Shown: piece after piece, positions 1-8,053 of the stretch
Numbering within the stretch: position 1 is the first letter of the stretch
Layout of the letters: every line of letters begins with the position of its first letter
Assembly: GCA_965262505.1 (NCBI GenBank)
Contig: CBDHFM010000030.1
Span: 248,001-312,000 of the forward strand
Origin: JACPPO01 sp965262505
Lineage (GTDB): Bacteria; Acidobacteriota; Vicinamibacteria; Vicinamibacterales; UBA2999
Length of the DNA stretch: 64,000 bases
Reading direction: 5' to 3'
Made by a program: the position numbers and the translations under genes
The notes under the pieces: generated by a model
What the model was told of the DNA's origin: nothing
Seen by the model: the letters and a program-made list of their open reading frames with translations, nothing else
The model's database searches: none

Positions 1-590
1 CGGGCCAGCTCGGCGCGGGTCGGGGTGGCGATCCCGGACGCCTCGGCGAGCTGGGTCAGCCACGCCTCGTACTCCTTGCCCGTGTCCCGGCGCACGATGC
101 TCCGCATCGCCGCATTGGCCTCCAGCGTCGTCGCATCGATGCCGAGCGTCCGCCCCAGCACGAGCTGCGCGTCGGCCAGCTGCTGCAGCACCCACGTAAA
201 TACTGCTTGGTGCGTCTCCACATCGATCAACCGCCGCGCGCGCGACAGCGTCGAATGGTCCGGCGGCGCCTCGTGCAGCTCGAAGTCCAGAAAGTGGCGG
301 ATGCTCAGCGAGTCGGCGGCGCGCCACGCGATCGCGCGCTCCGAGTCCAGGCCTTCAAAGTAGCCGAGCAGCAACAGCCGGAAGTAGCGGCCCGGCGCCA
401 AGCTCGGTCGGCCGACCCCGTCGGCATAGAACTTGGCGCACTGCGCCTCGACGAACGCGTCAAAGCCCGCGTCGTCGAGAACGCGATTCAGTCGCTGGTA
501 AAACGGGTGCCCCGCGCTCTGCGGCAGATCGGCGCTCGCCACCCACATCGTCTTCTGCCCCGCACGGCGACGGCGTTTCCCCATGGCCAT
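1..590 (-). CDS. IS5/IS1182-like transposase, N-terminal part
   Basis: The product starts MAMGKRRR and carries an N-terminal DUF772-like domain (PFYQRLNRVLD, RYFRLLLLGYFEG) followed by the first DDE aspartate region (LGIDATTLEANAAMRSIVRR). It is clearly homologous, but not identical, to the complete transposase at 15058-16452, so it is a second member of the same IS family rather than a recent copy. The start is the ATG equivalent to that of the complete copy. The gene runs off the window, so completeness cannot be judged. Confidence 0.8.
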   Translation of the reverse strand, partial: MAMGKRRRRAGQKTMWVASADLPQSAGHPFYQRLNRVLDDAGFDAFVEAQCAKFYADGVGRPSLAPGRYFRLLLLGYFEGLDSERAIAWRAADSLSIRHFLDFELHEAPPDHSTLSRARRLIDVETHQAVFTWVLQQLADAQLVLGRTLGIDATTLEANAAMRSIVRRDTGKEYEAWLTQLAEASGIATPTRAELA

Positions 591-655
591 GCGCGGCAGT
601 GCAGTACGCGGGATCGATCGTGTCGATCCCTAATCTCGACTTTCACCACGGGCTG
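1..655 (-). mobile_element. IS5/IS1182-like element, cut by window edge
   Basis: The 5' end of the element is present, ending in the inverted repeat CAGCCCGTGGT and bordered by CTAG at 656-659. The same end and the same CTAG border occur at 14992-15006 and 17243-17257. The 3' part lies beyond the window start. Confidence 0.8.
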
Positions 656-659
656 CTAG

Positions 660-757
660 CAGCCAGCGCCGCCATGTGACTCCGAACAAAGCCATGACAT
701 AACCTTGAAGAACGGCTTTTCCTCCGCACATGACCGCACTGCCTGCGCGCCTCGTCG
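660..757 (+). repeat. dispersed hairpin repeat, copy A
   Basis: This ~95 bp unit starts CAGCCAGCGCCGCC and recurs at 4096, 5933 and 14452. Its core is an imperfect inverted repeat with arms CATGTG/CACATG outside and AAAGCC/GGCTTT inside, the latter followed by a T run. It lies directly against the CTAG target duplication of the first IS. Confidence 0.75.
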
Positions 758-979
758 TGAATTAGGCAGCGCTCCCCGGCCTTCTAAGGCGGCCAGGGGT
801 TGGTGCACCAAAATGCAGCAGCCAGCAAAGGGCTGCGTTTCCTGGGACTTAGCGAATCTACGATTGCAGTGCGCTGCTAGAGCACGCAGCGAATCGCAAA
901 ACGAACTGACACCAGAACTGACACCGCCCTCGCTTCTCCGAGGTTGCGACCAGTTCTTAGAATCGGCGATTACTAAACG
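758..979. other. no recognisable gene
   Basis: No open frame here resembles a known protein. The only visible structure is a short direct repeat, GAACTGACACC, twice around 902-925. The stretch probably holds decayed mobile DNA, since a primase-like fragment follows. Confidence 0.4.
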
Positions 980-1127
980 CTACGCGACTACAGAGGACCT
1001 ATCAGGCAGGGACACGACCCTCAGATCAATCGTTGCGTCGTGCTGGTTGATGTCGGCCGCAACACGTTCGGCGTGGCTTTCGCCTGCGCGGTCGTTGTCC
1101 GGCAGGACCACGATGACGATAGGACGT
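980..1127 (-). pseudogene. TOPRIM-domain (primase-like) fragment
   Basis: Read on the minus strand, about 49 codons contain the TOPRIM signature VIVVLPDNDRAGESHAERVA, whose D-x-D-x-x-G metal-binding motif is typical of phage/plasmid DnaG-like primases. The fragment ends in a stop after RVVSLPDRSSVVA and upstream runs into a C8 tract that breaks the frame. No helicase or zinc-binding domain is visible, so this is a fossil of a replication gene from a phage, plasmid or island. The fold assignment rests on a single motif. Confidence 0.5.
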
Positions 1128-1334
1128 TTTAGGCCCCCCCCCGAATCGCCGAGCTAAGCCGTCGTCTCCCCCCTCGACGCGCCTACCAGAGTGGGGCGCG
1201 ATAGCAACTTCTTGATGGCTTGCAACGTTTCGGGGGAACTGATTCGGGCTCCCGCTCGTTCAGAGTTCCCCGGTACTGTATGCACGTTGGGGGCAGGGTC
1301 ATACCGGAGGGGTGCGGACACCCACCCAAGTTTG
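1128..1334. other. no recognisable gene
   Basis: Both strands carry short open frames without recognisable domains. The stretch separates the primase-like fossil from the promoter of the binding-protein gene. Confidence 0.35.
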
Positions 1335-1363
1335 TTGAAAAAAGTCTCTGTTCTTGTGACAAT
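1335..1363 (+). promoter_or_regulatory. candidate sigma-70 promoter
   Basis: TTGAAA and GACAAT are separated by exactly 17 bases, about 75 bases upstream of the start codon of the following gene. This is pattern evidence only. Confidence 0.4.
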
Positions 1364-1438
1364 GCCGGTCATATGGCCGGAGCACGATCGGCGTCGATTC
1401 GCCGCAGCCAGCTACCGGGATAATCAGGAGGAACCATC

Positions 1439-2212
1439 ATGAGACATTGGCTTTCCGCAATCGCTGCTCTGACCCTCGTGCTTGTCGGCTCGCCCAGCGT
1501 TCGCGCTCAGGAAGAGCTCACGGTTTCCATCGTGAGTCGCGGTGACGACGGGTTTATGGAGCTTATTGCTCAGTTCGAAGCGAAGACGGGCCGCACGGTC
1601 AATCTGACATTCCCTAACTTCATGGCTTCGAGGGATGTGGTCGTCAACGGCGAGCCGTTCGACCTGACGATCGTCGAGTTTCCTCACGATGCGGACGTAG
1701 TTGCTTCGGGCAACGTCGATCCCGCCAGCGCAACCTTGGTCGCCAATGGCTTGATGGGTGTCGCCGTCCGAAAGGGGGCTCCCAAGCCAGACATCTCCAC
1801 CCCTGCGGCAGTGAAACGCATGCTACTTGCCGCGGAGTCCATCGCCTATCCGGACCCGGAGGGCGGTACTTCGGCTTCGGGGAGGAACATTGAGAACATG
1901 CTGAGAAGGCTTGGTATCGCCGATGAGATGCAGGCGAGGACCACACACACCCGTGGTGGCCGCCGAGCCATGGCCGCGGCGGCCAGCGGCGAGGTGGAGA
2001 TAGGCATGACCATGCATATTGGCATGTACGGCAACGACGACATCGATATTGTCGGGACCTTGCCGACGGAGATTCGTCCTCCGTCGCCTCTGATCGCGTT
2101 CATCTCGTCTAATACGACGCAGGCCGCAGCGGCCAGAGAGCTCTTGGCATTTCTCACTTCGCCCGAAGCAGCGCCCGTTTATAGAAAATATCTATTGGAG
2201 CCGGCTTACTGA
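1439..2212 (+). CDS. periplasmic substrate-binding protein, ModA-like
   Basis: This 257-aa protein has an N-terminal signal peptide (hydrophobic residues 4-20, cleavage near VRA-QEE) followed by a PBP2-type fold. The length matches the molybdate-binding ModA family. Typical pieces are the first strand LTVSIVSRGDDG, the hinge region DLTIVEFPHDADVV and the C-terminal helix AARELLAFLTSPEAAPVYRK. The protein would bind a small ligand, perhaps an oxyanion, in the periplasm. No ModB/ModC partner genes are adjacent, so the ligand and transport role are uncertain. AGGAGG lies 7 bases before the ATG. Confidence 0.75.
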   Translation: MRHWLSAIAALTLVLVGSPSVRAQEELTVSIVSRGDDGFMELIAQFEAKTGRTVNLTFPNFMASRDVVVNGEPFDLTIVEFPHDADVVASGNVDPASATLVANGLMGVAVRKGAPKPDISTPAAVKRMLLAAESIAYPDPEGGTSASGRNIENMLRRLGIADEMQARTTHTRGGRRAMAAAASGEVEIGMTMHIGMYGNDDIDIVGTLPTEIRPPSPLIAFISSNTTQAAAARELLAFLTSPEAAPVYRKYLLEPAY

Positions 2213-2286
2213 GCCGCTATCATCCACTCAGCGTGTTCACCTCGAGCGAGGAGCATGGTTAAGATTTAGTTCGGGAGGGTGTACAA

Positions 2287-3252
2287 ATGCGACAAACGCT
2301 CGTGAGCGCCGTAGTGAGCCTGGTAGCCGTATTCGTTTTTTCTGGAGTGGTATTCGCCCAGGTGGCGGACGATGGCGTCGACCAGGGGCGGACTCAGGCC
2401 GAACAGGACGATCCAGATAAGTGGAATTATGACCCTGATCTGGAGCGCGATCCGTGGAAATATTACGCTACGGACATACCCCCAGGGTTCCCCGACGGCG
2501 ATGGAGGGCAAGCTCCAACGCGCTCTTTGACGGGGACTTGGCACGGACCTAGGGCCAGTCCGGGGGTCCCAAACGGAAGAAGGGGAGACACGCCAGAGCT
2601 CACGGCATTGGGGCAACAGATCAGTAGTGAACGCATAACCATAAGGGAGGCTGGCCCCGGTGGCACCAACGATCCCTATGGAAGGTTCTGTGATCCATTT
2701 GGATTTCCGCGGAACATGTATCAGCAGAACCGCGCCATGCAGGTTGCCGAGATGCCCGATCGGATCGTTTTCTTGTTACAGCACGGATACTGGTGGCGGG
2801 AGGTCTGGCTGGATGGACGGGCGCTGCCGACCAATGTGGGAGTGCGGGGAGGAGTCGACCCGACGTTCAACGGGTACTCCGTCGGCCGCTGGGAGGATGA
2901 CGACACACTGGTCATCGAGACCGTCGGCGTCAGGGACGACAAGTGGCTGACTGGGCAAGGACTGCCACATAGCGTGAATGCACGCTTTACGGAGCGCTGG
3001 AACCGCATCGACCATAACACCATGATGACGGAGATCTGGGTCGATGATCCGACAATGTATGCGGAACCGTTTTCGATGGGGCAAAGCTATTTCAAATGGG
3101 TTCCGAATCAAAAGCTCAATGAGTACATCTGCGTACCCTCGGAGGTCCAGAAGTACCTGAGTGAACAGGCCGATCTTGCTGGGAGTACTGATGGTCTGGA
3201 GTCACAAGACCTTCGTCCCCTAACGTACGAGCTGCAAGAGAACGAGCAGTAA
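2287..3252 (+). CDS. secreted protein of the WTDGR family (paralog 1)
   Basis: The 321-aa product has a clear signal peptide (residues 1-25, ending FSGVVFA-QVA) and no further membrane segment. Its second half shares a conserved block with the products at 7644-9990 and 10935-11807: WWREVWLDGRALP, GYSVGRWEDDDTLVIET, a short W-L segment, then a run ending near DDPTMYAEPF. I recognise this as an uncharacterised secreted family common in acidobacteria and know of no function. The start ATG has GGGAGG 8 bases upstream. A DUF6152 gene follows after 75 bases in the same direction, so the two are probably co-transcribed. Confidence 0.75.
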   Translation: MRQTLVSAVVSLVAVFVFSGVVFAQVADDGVDQGRTQAEQDDPDKWNYDPDLERDPWKYYATDIPPGFPDGDGGQAPTRSLTGTWHGPRASPGVPNGRRGDTPELTALGQQISSERITIREAGPGGTNDPYGRFCDPFGFPRNMYQQNRAMQVAEMPDRIVFLLQHGYWWREVWLDGRALPTNVGVRGGVDPTFNGYSVGRWEDDDTLVIETVGVRDDKWLTGQGLPHSVNARFTERWNRIDHNTMMTEIWVDDPTMYAEPFSMGQSYFKWVPNQKLNEYICVPSEVQKYLSEQADLAGSTDGLESQDLRPLTYELQENEQ

Positions 3253-3327
3253 GCCAACAGGTTTGAGATGCTTTCGCTGCATTCGCGTCCTGTCGGACGT
3301 TGGTTTCTAGAAGTCAGGAGGTGCAGG

Positions 3328-3750
3328 ATGAAGACAGTGAAGGTGCTGTCGTTCGCTATGGTGGTGGTTGGGTTTCTGGCAATGGGAAGTTCCCTGTTCG
3401 CGCATCATGGAGACGCCGCGTACTCGCCGGAAATGCTCGAACTGAAGGGTGCGGTAGTCACCGAGTACCACTGGATGAATCCTCACTCGCTGATCAAGGT
3501 TCGAGGCACGGACGCGAATGGCGAAACGCGGGAATGGACTATGGAGATGGGCAGTACGCCGTCGATGGGACTGCTTGGTTTCGGCAGGAGTACGATGAAG
3601 CCTGGGGACATGATCGATGTGCAGCTGTTCCCCACCAAGAACGGCACTCCGGTCGGGCGCATGCATAGGATCCTTTTCGCCGACGGAACGCAATTGTTCG
3701 ATATGGATCCCACAGAGCCTCCCCCGGCACGGGCGGACTTCCAGGAGTAG
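3328..3750 (+). CDS. DUF6152 family secreted protein (paralog 1)
   Basis: This 140-aa protein has a signal peptide ending at SLFAHHGDAAY. The conserved His-His-Gly immediately after the cleavage site, then MNPHS, is the hallmark of DUF6152. A small beta-rich domain follows, with REWTMEMG and a conserved C-terminal block (PGDMIDVQLFPTKNGTPVGR). The HHG could bind metal once exported, but that is inference. The start chosen has AGGAGG 6 bases upstream; a longer in-frame start upstream would spoil the signal peptide. Paralogs lie at 10043 and 10519, also beside a WTDGR-family gene. Confidence 0.8.
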   Translation: MKTVKVLSFAMVVVGFLAMGSSLFAHHGDAAYSPEMLELKGAVVTEYHWMNPHSLIKVRGTDANGETREWTMEMGSTPSMGLLGFGRSTMKPGDMIDVQLFPTKNGTPVGRMHRILFADGTQLFDMDPTEPPPARADFQE

Positions 3751-4095
3751 TGCCCAAGCGGGATCCACTCGCGCGTTTCGACCGGTGCGAGGCGCGCCAG
3801 CGAGGAGCGGCACCGGTGGCGCACGGGCCGGTCGAGCCTCGGGGAAGCTCAAATCGCTACTTGCCGAGGCGAAGCAGGCTTTGACGAACAAAGAAACGCA
3901 AAACAAACCGCCGGCCGTCCAACCACCGAATGGAGCCGACGCGGAACCTCCCTCGATAAAGTAGGGATTTCCGCCTAACGAGCCGTGTGCGAGAAACACT
4001 TGTTTTCCGAACAGCTGAATCGCCTGCCTTCGAACACCTGAATTCAGTCGGTTGCGGCGACCGGAATCGATAGGTTTTCCGAACGGGCCAGAAGG
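3751..4095. other. intergenic stretch, possible coding remnant
   Basis: No gene can be supported. A plus-strand frame ending at 3964 has a protein-like, lysine/alanine-rich tail (KLKSLLAEAKQALTNKETQ) and could be the 3' remnant of a gene, but it has no credible start or homologous motif. Confidence 0.3.
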
Positions 4096-4163
4096 CGGAG
4101 AAAAAGCCGTTCTTCAAGGTTACGTCATGGCTTTGTTCGGAGTCACATGGCGGCGTTGACTGC
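4096..4163 (-). repeat. dispersed hairpin repeat, copy B (shorter)
   Basis: The core of the repeat is present in inverse orientation, but the outer part beyond CTCCGC is replaced by unrelated sequence. It lies just downstream of the stop codon of the SH3-like gene, where the inner hairpin plus its T run could end transcription of that operon. Confidence 0.7.
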
Positions 4164-4166
4164 ATT

Positions 4167-4526
4167 CTATGGCGATGACTCGACGTCGACGAATTCCACG
4201 GTTGACTGGTGCACGTAGCCACGGTCTTCGTCCCGCCAACGCATCCGGGTCCCGCGTTTCCTGACTTCCGGCGTGAGCTCGACGGCGATCCATACTCCGT
4301 CGCGGCCTACTCGCTCGATGACGGGCAGGACCGTTCCTTGTGGGACAACGAACAGGACCACCCGCTGGGTCCCCGCCCCCTGGTGCACGTTGGCGCCCCT
4401 CGTGACTCGGACGTGCTGCGAGGGTGCCTGGCTGGACGCCGAATCGGGCAGAGCGAGGTAGGCCAGTGTCAAGACCAGGAAGCACAACGCGGCTGGCCGA
4501 TATGGGTCAAAGGATCGAGTGCTCAC
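4167..4526 (-). CDS. secreted SH3-like protein
   Basis: This 119-aa protein starts at a GTG that has AAGGAG 9 bases upstream. The signal peptide covers residues 10-34 (LCFLVLTLAYLALPDSASSQ). The rest resembles a bacterial SH3 domain: VRVTRGANVHQGAGTQ near the start, VVPQGTVLPVIERVGRDGVW in the middle and a C-terminal RGYVHQSTVE strand. Such domains bind cell-wall or protein partners outside the membrane. It is the second gene of a two-gene unit, 13 bases behind the NHL-repeat gene. Confidence 0.6.
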   Translation of the reverse strand: MSTRSFDPYRPAALCFLVLTLAYLALPDSASSQAPSQHVRVTRGANVHQGAGTQRVVLFVVPQGTVLPVIERVGRDGVWIAVELTPEVRKRGTRMRWRDEDRGYVHQSTVEFVDVESSP

Positions 4527-4539
4527 GTCGTCGGTCTCC

Positions 4540-5745
4540 TTACTGCCAATCTCCCACCCGCGGGGCCACGAGGTGTGCGGGGTCAGCGTCCGCCTTCGGA
4601 CGGAACTTCTGTGAACGGCCGTTCCACACTTCGGTGACGTACAGGTTGCCCTCTTCGTCGACATGGATCTGGTGCACGCCACCAAACTGTCCAGGAAGAA
4701 AGCCAGGCCCACCCATGTCGTACACGTACCGCCCGTTCAGATCGTATTTGACAAGCCTCTCGGTACGTCTGTCTGCCACCCAGACGTGGTCGTCCTGCGT
4801 GACGATGTGGGCATACACAGCTGATCGATAGCCGGTCGGCCACATGTCGAGGAACGTGCCGTTCTCGTCGAAGACCTGCATCCGGTTGTGCTCGCGATCT
4901 GCAACGAAGATCCGGCGGTCCCGACTGATACCAATGCTATGGACGGACCAGAACTCGTTAGGACCCTGGTTGTCCAGATCGGCGGGGGGCTGCCCCCAGT
5001 CGAGCAGGAACTTGCCCTCCGCGTCGAACTTCGCGACGCGGGTGCCGGCGTAGCCGTCAGCGACGAAGAACGTCCCGTCGGGCAGCCAGGCAATGTCAGT
5101 CGGACGGTTGAAGTTGTTCGGCCCGCGGCCCGGCACGTTCCGCTCGCCAAGCGTCATCACCAACTCGCCGCTATTGGTGAACTTGTGGATCTCGTGCAGG
5201 TCGTCATCAATCACCCAGAGGTGGTTCTCGGGATCGTAGGGGCTCGTCAGGATCTTGTGCGGTCCGCGCCCCATGAGGCCCGTCGGGTAGAAGAAGTCGT
5301 CGAGGTGCCGCCACTCCTCGATCATCCTGCCTTCGCGATTCACCGCGAAGATGACGTGATGCACTCGCCGTTCCCACCCTCGGATATTTAGACCATAGTC
5401 ATCCCGGCCCGTTTCCATGCGGGGCGGGATGAGCGCGGCCCCGATCGTCCACGGCTCGGCGCCGCGCGGCAGCGGGCGCTCCCCGCGCTGGGCAACCCAG
5501 ACCTTGTCCGGGGTCTCGGCGTGCGCCCCTGCGCCCGACCCCCAGGTAAACCCGTCATGCTCTCCGGGGGTGGTGTCGGGTAACGGCTGTGGCCAGTTCT
5601 CGACGACCTCGTACGCGCCGGTGTCGACCTCGAGCAATAGCTGCGCCAGCTCGGCCGCTGAGGTGTTGGTGTAGCTCACGACAGCCAGGGGCATCAGTAG
5701 CCCCAGGGCCATCAAGACCGGAACGAACAGCCTAGTTGCATGCAT
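4540..5745 (-). CDS. secreted NHL-repeat (beta-propeller) protein
   Basis: The 401-aa product has a signal peptide (residues 5-31) and then at least five NHL-type blades, for example NFNRPTDIAWLPDGTFFVAD, FWSVHSIGISRDRRIFVAD and GGVHQIHVDEEGNLYVTE. The pattern of a carried-on particle density (DGYAGTRVAKFDAEGKFL) recalls the peptidyl-alpha-hydroxyglycine alpha-amidating lyase group, but such propellers also serve as binding scaffolds, so activity is not claimed. A GGAG sequence precedes the ATG. It heads the minus-strand pair with the SH3-like gene. Confidence 0.75.
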   Translation of the reverse strand: MHATRLFVPVLMALGLLMPLAVVSYTNTSAAELAQLLLEVDTGAYEVVENWPQPLPDTTPGEHDGFTWGSGAGAHAETPDKVWVAQRGERPLPRGAEPWTIGAALIPPRMETGRDDYGLNIRGWERRVHHVIFAVNREGRMIEEWRHLDDFFYPTGLMGRGPHKILTSPYDPENHLWVIDDDLHEIHKFTNSGELVMTLGERNVPGRGPNNFNRPTDIAWLPDGTFFVADGYAGTRVAKFDAEGKFLLDWGQPPADLDNQGPNEFWSVHSIGISRDRRIFVADREHNRMQVFDENGTFLDMWPTGYRSAVYAHIVTQDDHVWVADRRTERLVKYDLNGRYVYDMGGPGFLPGQFGGVHQIHVDEEGNLYVTEVWNGRSQKFRPKADADPAHLVAPRVGDWQ

Positions 5746-5932
5746 CGTCCTGCTCCCGTGTGCTGGGGGTCATGCCCAGGGAGAAGTGGCCGCCAGACGG
5801 CCTGGACCGCCGAGGGGCGCAGTCTACTCCCGGCATTCTTTCCCAGTCAACCCGACGTATCGCGTCATGCTAGACGTTGCCGAGGGAGGATACGTCGCGC
5901 CAACATTCTGCGACACTGGCGATCACCTCTTA
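5746..5932. other. upstream region of the NHL-repeat gene
   Basis: No open frame of substance is present. The promoter of the minus-strand NHL/SH3 unit should lie here, but I see no convincing -35/-10 pair. Confidence 0.3.
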
Positions 5933-6030
5933 CAGCCAGCGCTGCCATGTGACTCCGAACAAAGCCATGACGTAACCTTGAAGAACGGCTTTTTCTCCGC
6001 ACATGACCGCACTGCCTGCACGCCTTGGCC
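5933..6030 (+). repeat. dispersed hairpin repeat, copy C
   Basis: This is a full-length copy, starting CAGCCAGCGCTGCC and continuing through the hairpin core to CTGCCTGCACGCC. It differs from copies A and D at a handful of positions. Confidence 0.75.
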
Positions 6031-6140
6031 GTGAATTACGCGTAGCACCCGACGGTCACGTCAAGTCGCAGACGCTCGAAGATGCCTCCGCAAACCAAAT
6101 AATACGAGTAGTATTCCGTAACGAGATCATGCCGTCAGGA

Positions 6141-7578
6141 GGGGATGTCCCACTGACTGTTGAAAATTGACGCGGCGGCTCCTCACTGCTCGTGATACAC
6201 GAGTGGTGGGCAACCCGAGGCGACACGCCTCACAGCAAAGGAGCCGCCATGAAGAAGTCTCGCACAGTCCGTCCCGCCGCTGGTGTTGAATCTCCGCCCC
6301 CGCGTCGCCTGCCCCTCGTCGAGCTGCTGATCGATACCGAGGCGGAGCTGTTCGAGCTCGCGGTGCGGTCAGGGTTACAGGTCTTGGACGCCATGCTCGA
6401 AGACGATCGGACCGCGATCTGTGGCCCGCGGTACGCGCACCAGGCCGACCGTACGGCGGCCCGGGCCGGGACGGTGGCCAGTGAGGTCGTCCTCGGCGGG
6501 CGCAAGGTGGCAATCCGGCGTCCCCGGGTCCGCGCGGCCCGCCAGGAAGTACCGCTGCCGACTTTCCAGACGATGGCCCAGACCGATCCCCTGCGGCGCC
6601 GCACTGTCGAGCAGCTGTTGGTCGGTGTCAGCACCCGGGGCTATGCTCGGAGTCTGGAGCCGCTCCCGGCCGACGTCCCCAGCCGTAGCGTGAGTAAGAG
6701 CGCCGTCAGCCGCCGGTTTGTCGCCAAGACCGCCGCGCAACTGGCCGCGTGGCAGGCGACGCCCCTCGAGAACCTGGATCTGGTCGGCCTCGTCCTCGAC
6801 GGTGTCCACATCGGCGAGCACTGTCTGGTCGTCGCCTTGGGGGTCGGCGCCGACGGCACGAAGCACGCCCTCGGGCTCTGGGAAGGCTCGACGGAGAACG
6901 CGACCGTCTGTCAGAGCCTGCTGGCCAACCTCCAGAGCCGTGGCCTGCGCACCGATCGGAGTGTGCTGGTGATGCTCGATGGGTCGAAGGCGCTGCGGGC
7001 GGCGGTGACTGCGGTGTTCGGCCGCGCCGCCGTGGTGCAGCGCTGCCAAGTCCACAAGACCCGCAACATCCTCGACCATTTACCGGCGCGCCAGCGGCCC
7101 TGGGTGCAGGCCATCCTGCGGCGGGCCTATCAGCACGAGGACGTGAAGACCGCGATGCGGTTGCTACGGAACCTCGCCCGCCGCCTCGACCGGGAACATC
7201 CGTGCGCGGCGGCCAGTGTGCGGGAAGGGCTCGAAGAGACCGTGACCGTGCTCACGCTCGGCCTCGCTCCCCGTCTCCAGCGCTCGCTGGCCACCACCAA
7301 CGCCGCCGAGAGCCTCATCAGCCGGACCCGCCACGTCAAACGCAACGTCAAGCGCTGGCGGGGCGGCCAGATGATGCTGCGCTGGGTCGCCGCGGGTGTG
7401 CTCGAAGCAGCCAAAGGGTTCCGGCGCCTGAAGGGACATGCGGATATGCCGCAGCTCGTCGCGGCCCTCCGCGCCCGAGATCACCGTCTCGGCCTCGGAG
7501 ACTCCAGGGAGGCGCAGCACGTCGCTTAGAATGTCACCCGAGTCGCCGCCGAGTTTCAACAGCGGCCGGGACATCCCC
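6141..7578 (+). mobile_element. IS256-family element, type a, copy 1 (1438 bp)
   Basis: Imperfect terminal repeats begin GGGGATGTCCC at both ends. The left flank (CGTCAGGA) and right flank (CGTTTGTA) do not match, although this family makes 8-bp duplications elsewhere in the window. The copy has therefore probably recombined with another since insertion. Confidence 0.9.
6249..7529 (+). CDS. IS256-family transposase (type a)
   Basis: This 426-aa DDE transposase moves its element by cut/copy-out transposition. The Mutator-type triad is visible: Asp184 in LVLDGVHIGEH, Asp244 in VMLDGSKALR and Glu354 in TTNAAESLISR. The C/H region RCQVHKTRNILDHLP lies between the second and third residues. AAGGAG lies 6 bases before the ATG. 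The same protein recurs at four other places with at most one residue change, and a ~70% similar relative lies at 8103-9377. The gene looks intact. Confidence 0.95.
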   Translation: MKKSRTVRPAAGVESPPPRRLPLVELLIDTEAELFELAVRSGLQVLDAMLEDDRTAICGPRYAHQADRTAARAGTVASEVVLGGRKVAIRRPRVRAARQEVPLPTFQTMAQTDPLRRRTVEQLLVGVSTRGYARSLEPLPADVPSRSVSKSAVSRRFVAKTAAQLAAWQATPLENLDLVGLVLDGVHIGEHCLVVALGVGADGTKHALGLWEGSTENATVCQSLLANLQSRGLRTDRSVLVMLDGSKALRAAVTAVFGRAAVVQRCQVHKTRNILDHLPARQRPWVQAILRRAYQHEDVKTAMRLLRNLARRLDREHPCAAASVREGLEETVTVLTLGLAPRLQRSLATTNAAESLISRTRHVKRNVKRWRGGQMMLRWVAAGVLEAAKGFRRLKGHADMPQLVAALRARDHRLGLGDSREAQHVA

Positions 7579-8053
7579 CGTTTGTAGCAGGCAGCGCAGT
7601 CATATTGACTGTAGTACCTGCATCGGTGTACCGTCCGCCCACTATGCCGAAGCGCTTTGTGGTCTTGAGTGTCGGCTTGTGGATGTCGGCGCTGGCCTTT
7701 CCTGGTGGCGCATTCGCCCAGAACGATGCTCAGGGCAGTGCTGCGGACGGTTGGCCTCAGCCGGTTTGGGATAAACCGCCAATAACAGACGAGAACAGGA
7801 AGCCGGCTCCGCGGCGCGACCTTACCGGGATGTGGGGCCCGGCCGCGGGGCATATGGGAGGGGTCCAGGCAGGTGGCGTTCAGCTAAGGCCAAACCGCGG
7901 CAGCGAGGCAGACAATCCGCTGCCGTACACGCCCTATGGATTGGAACTGTACCGCTCCCATAAGCCGCTCGAGGGCGTCGATGCGGTCCTCCCCGCCGAG
8001 CACAATGATCCTAGGAATTACTGCGAGCCGTTAGGAGTGCCGCGCTACAATCA

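Noticed and set aside
3783..3964. Lysine/alanine-rich C-terminal coding remnant after the first DUF6152 gene
   Set aside because: No start, homolog or motif was found; kept only as a remark on the intergenic stretch.
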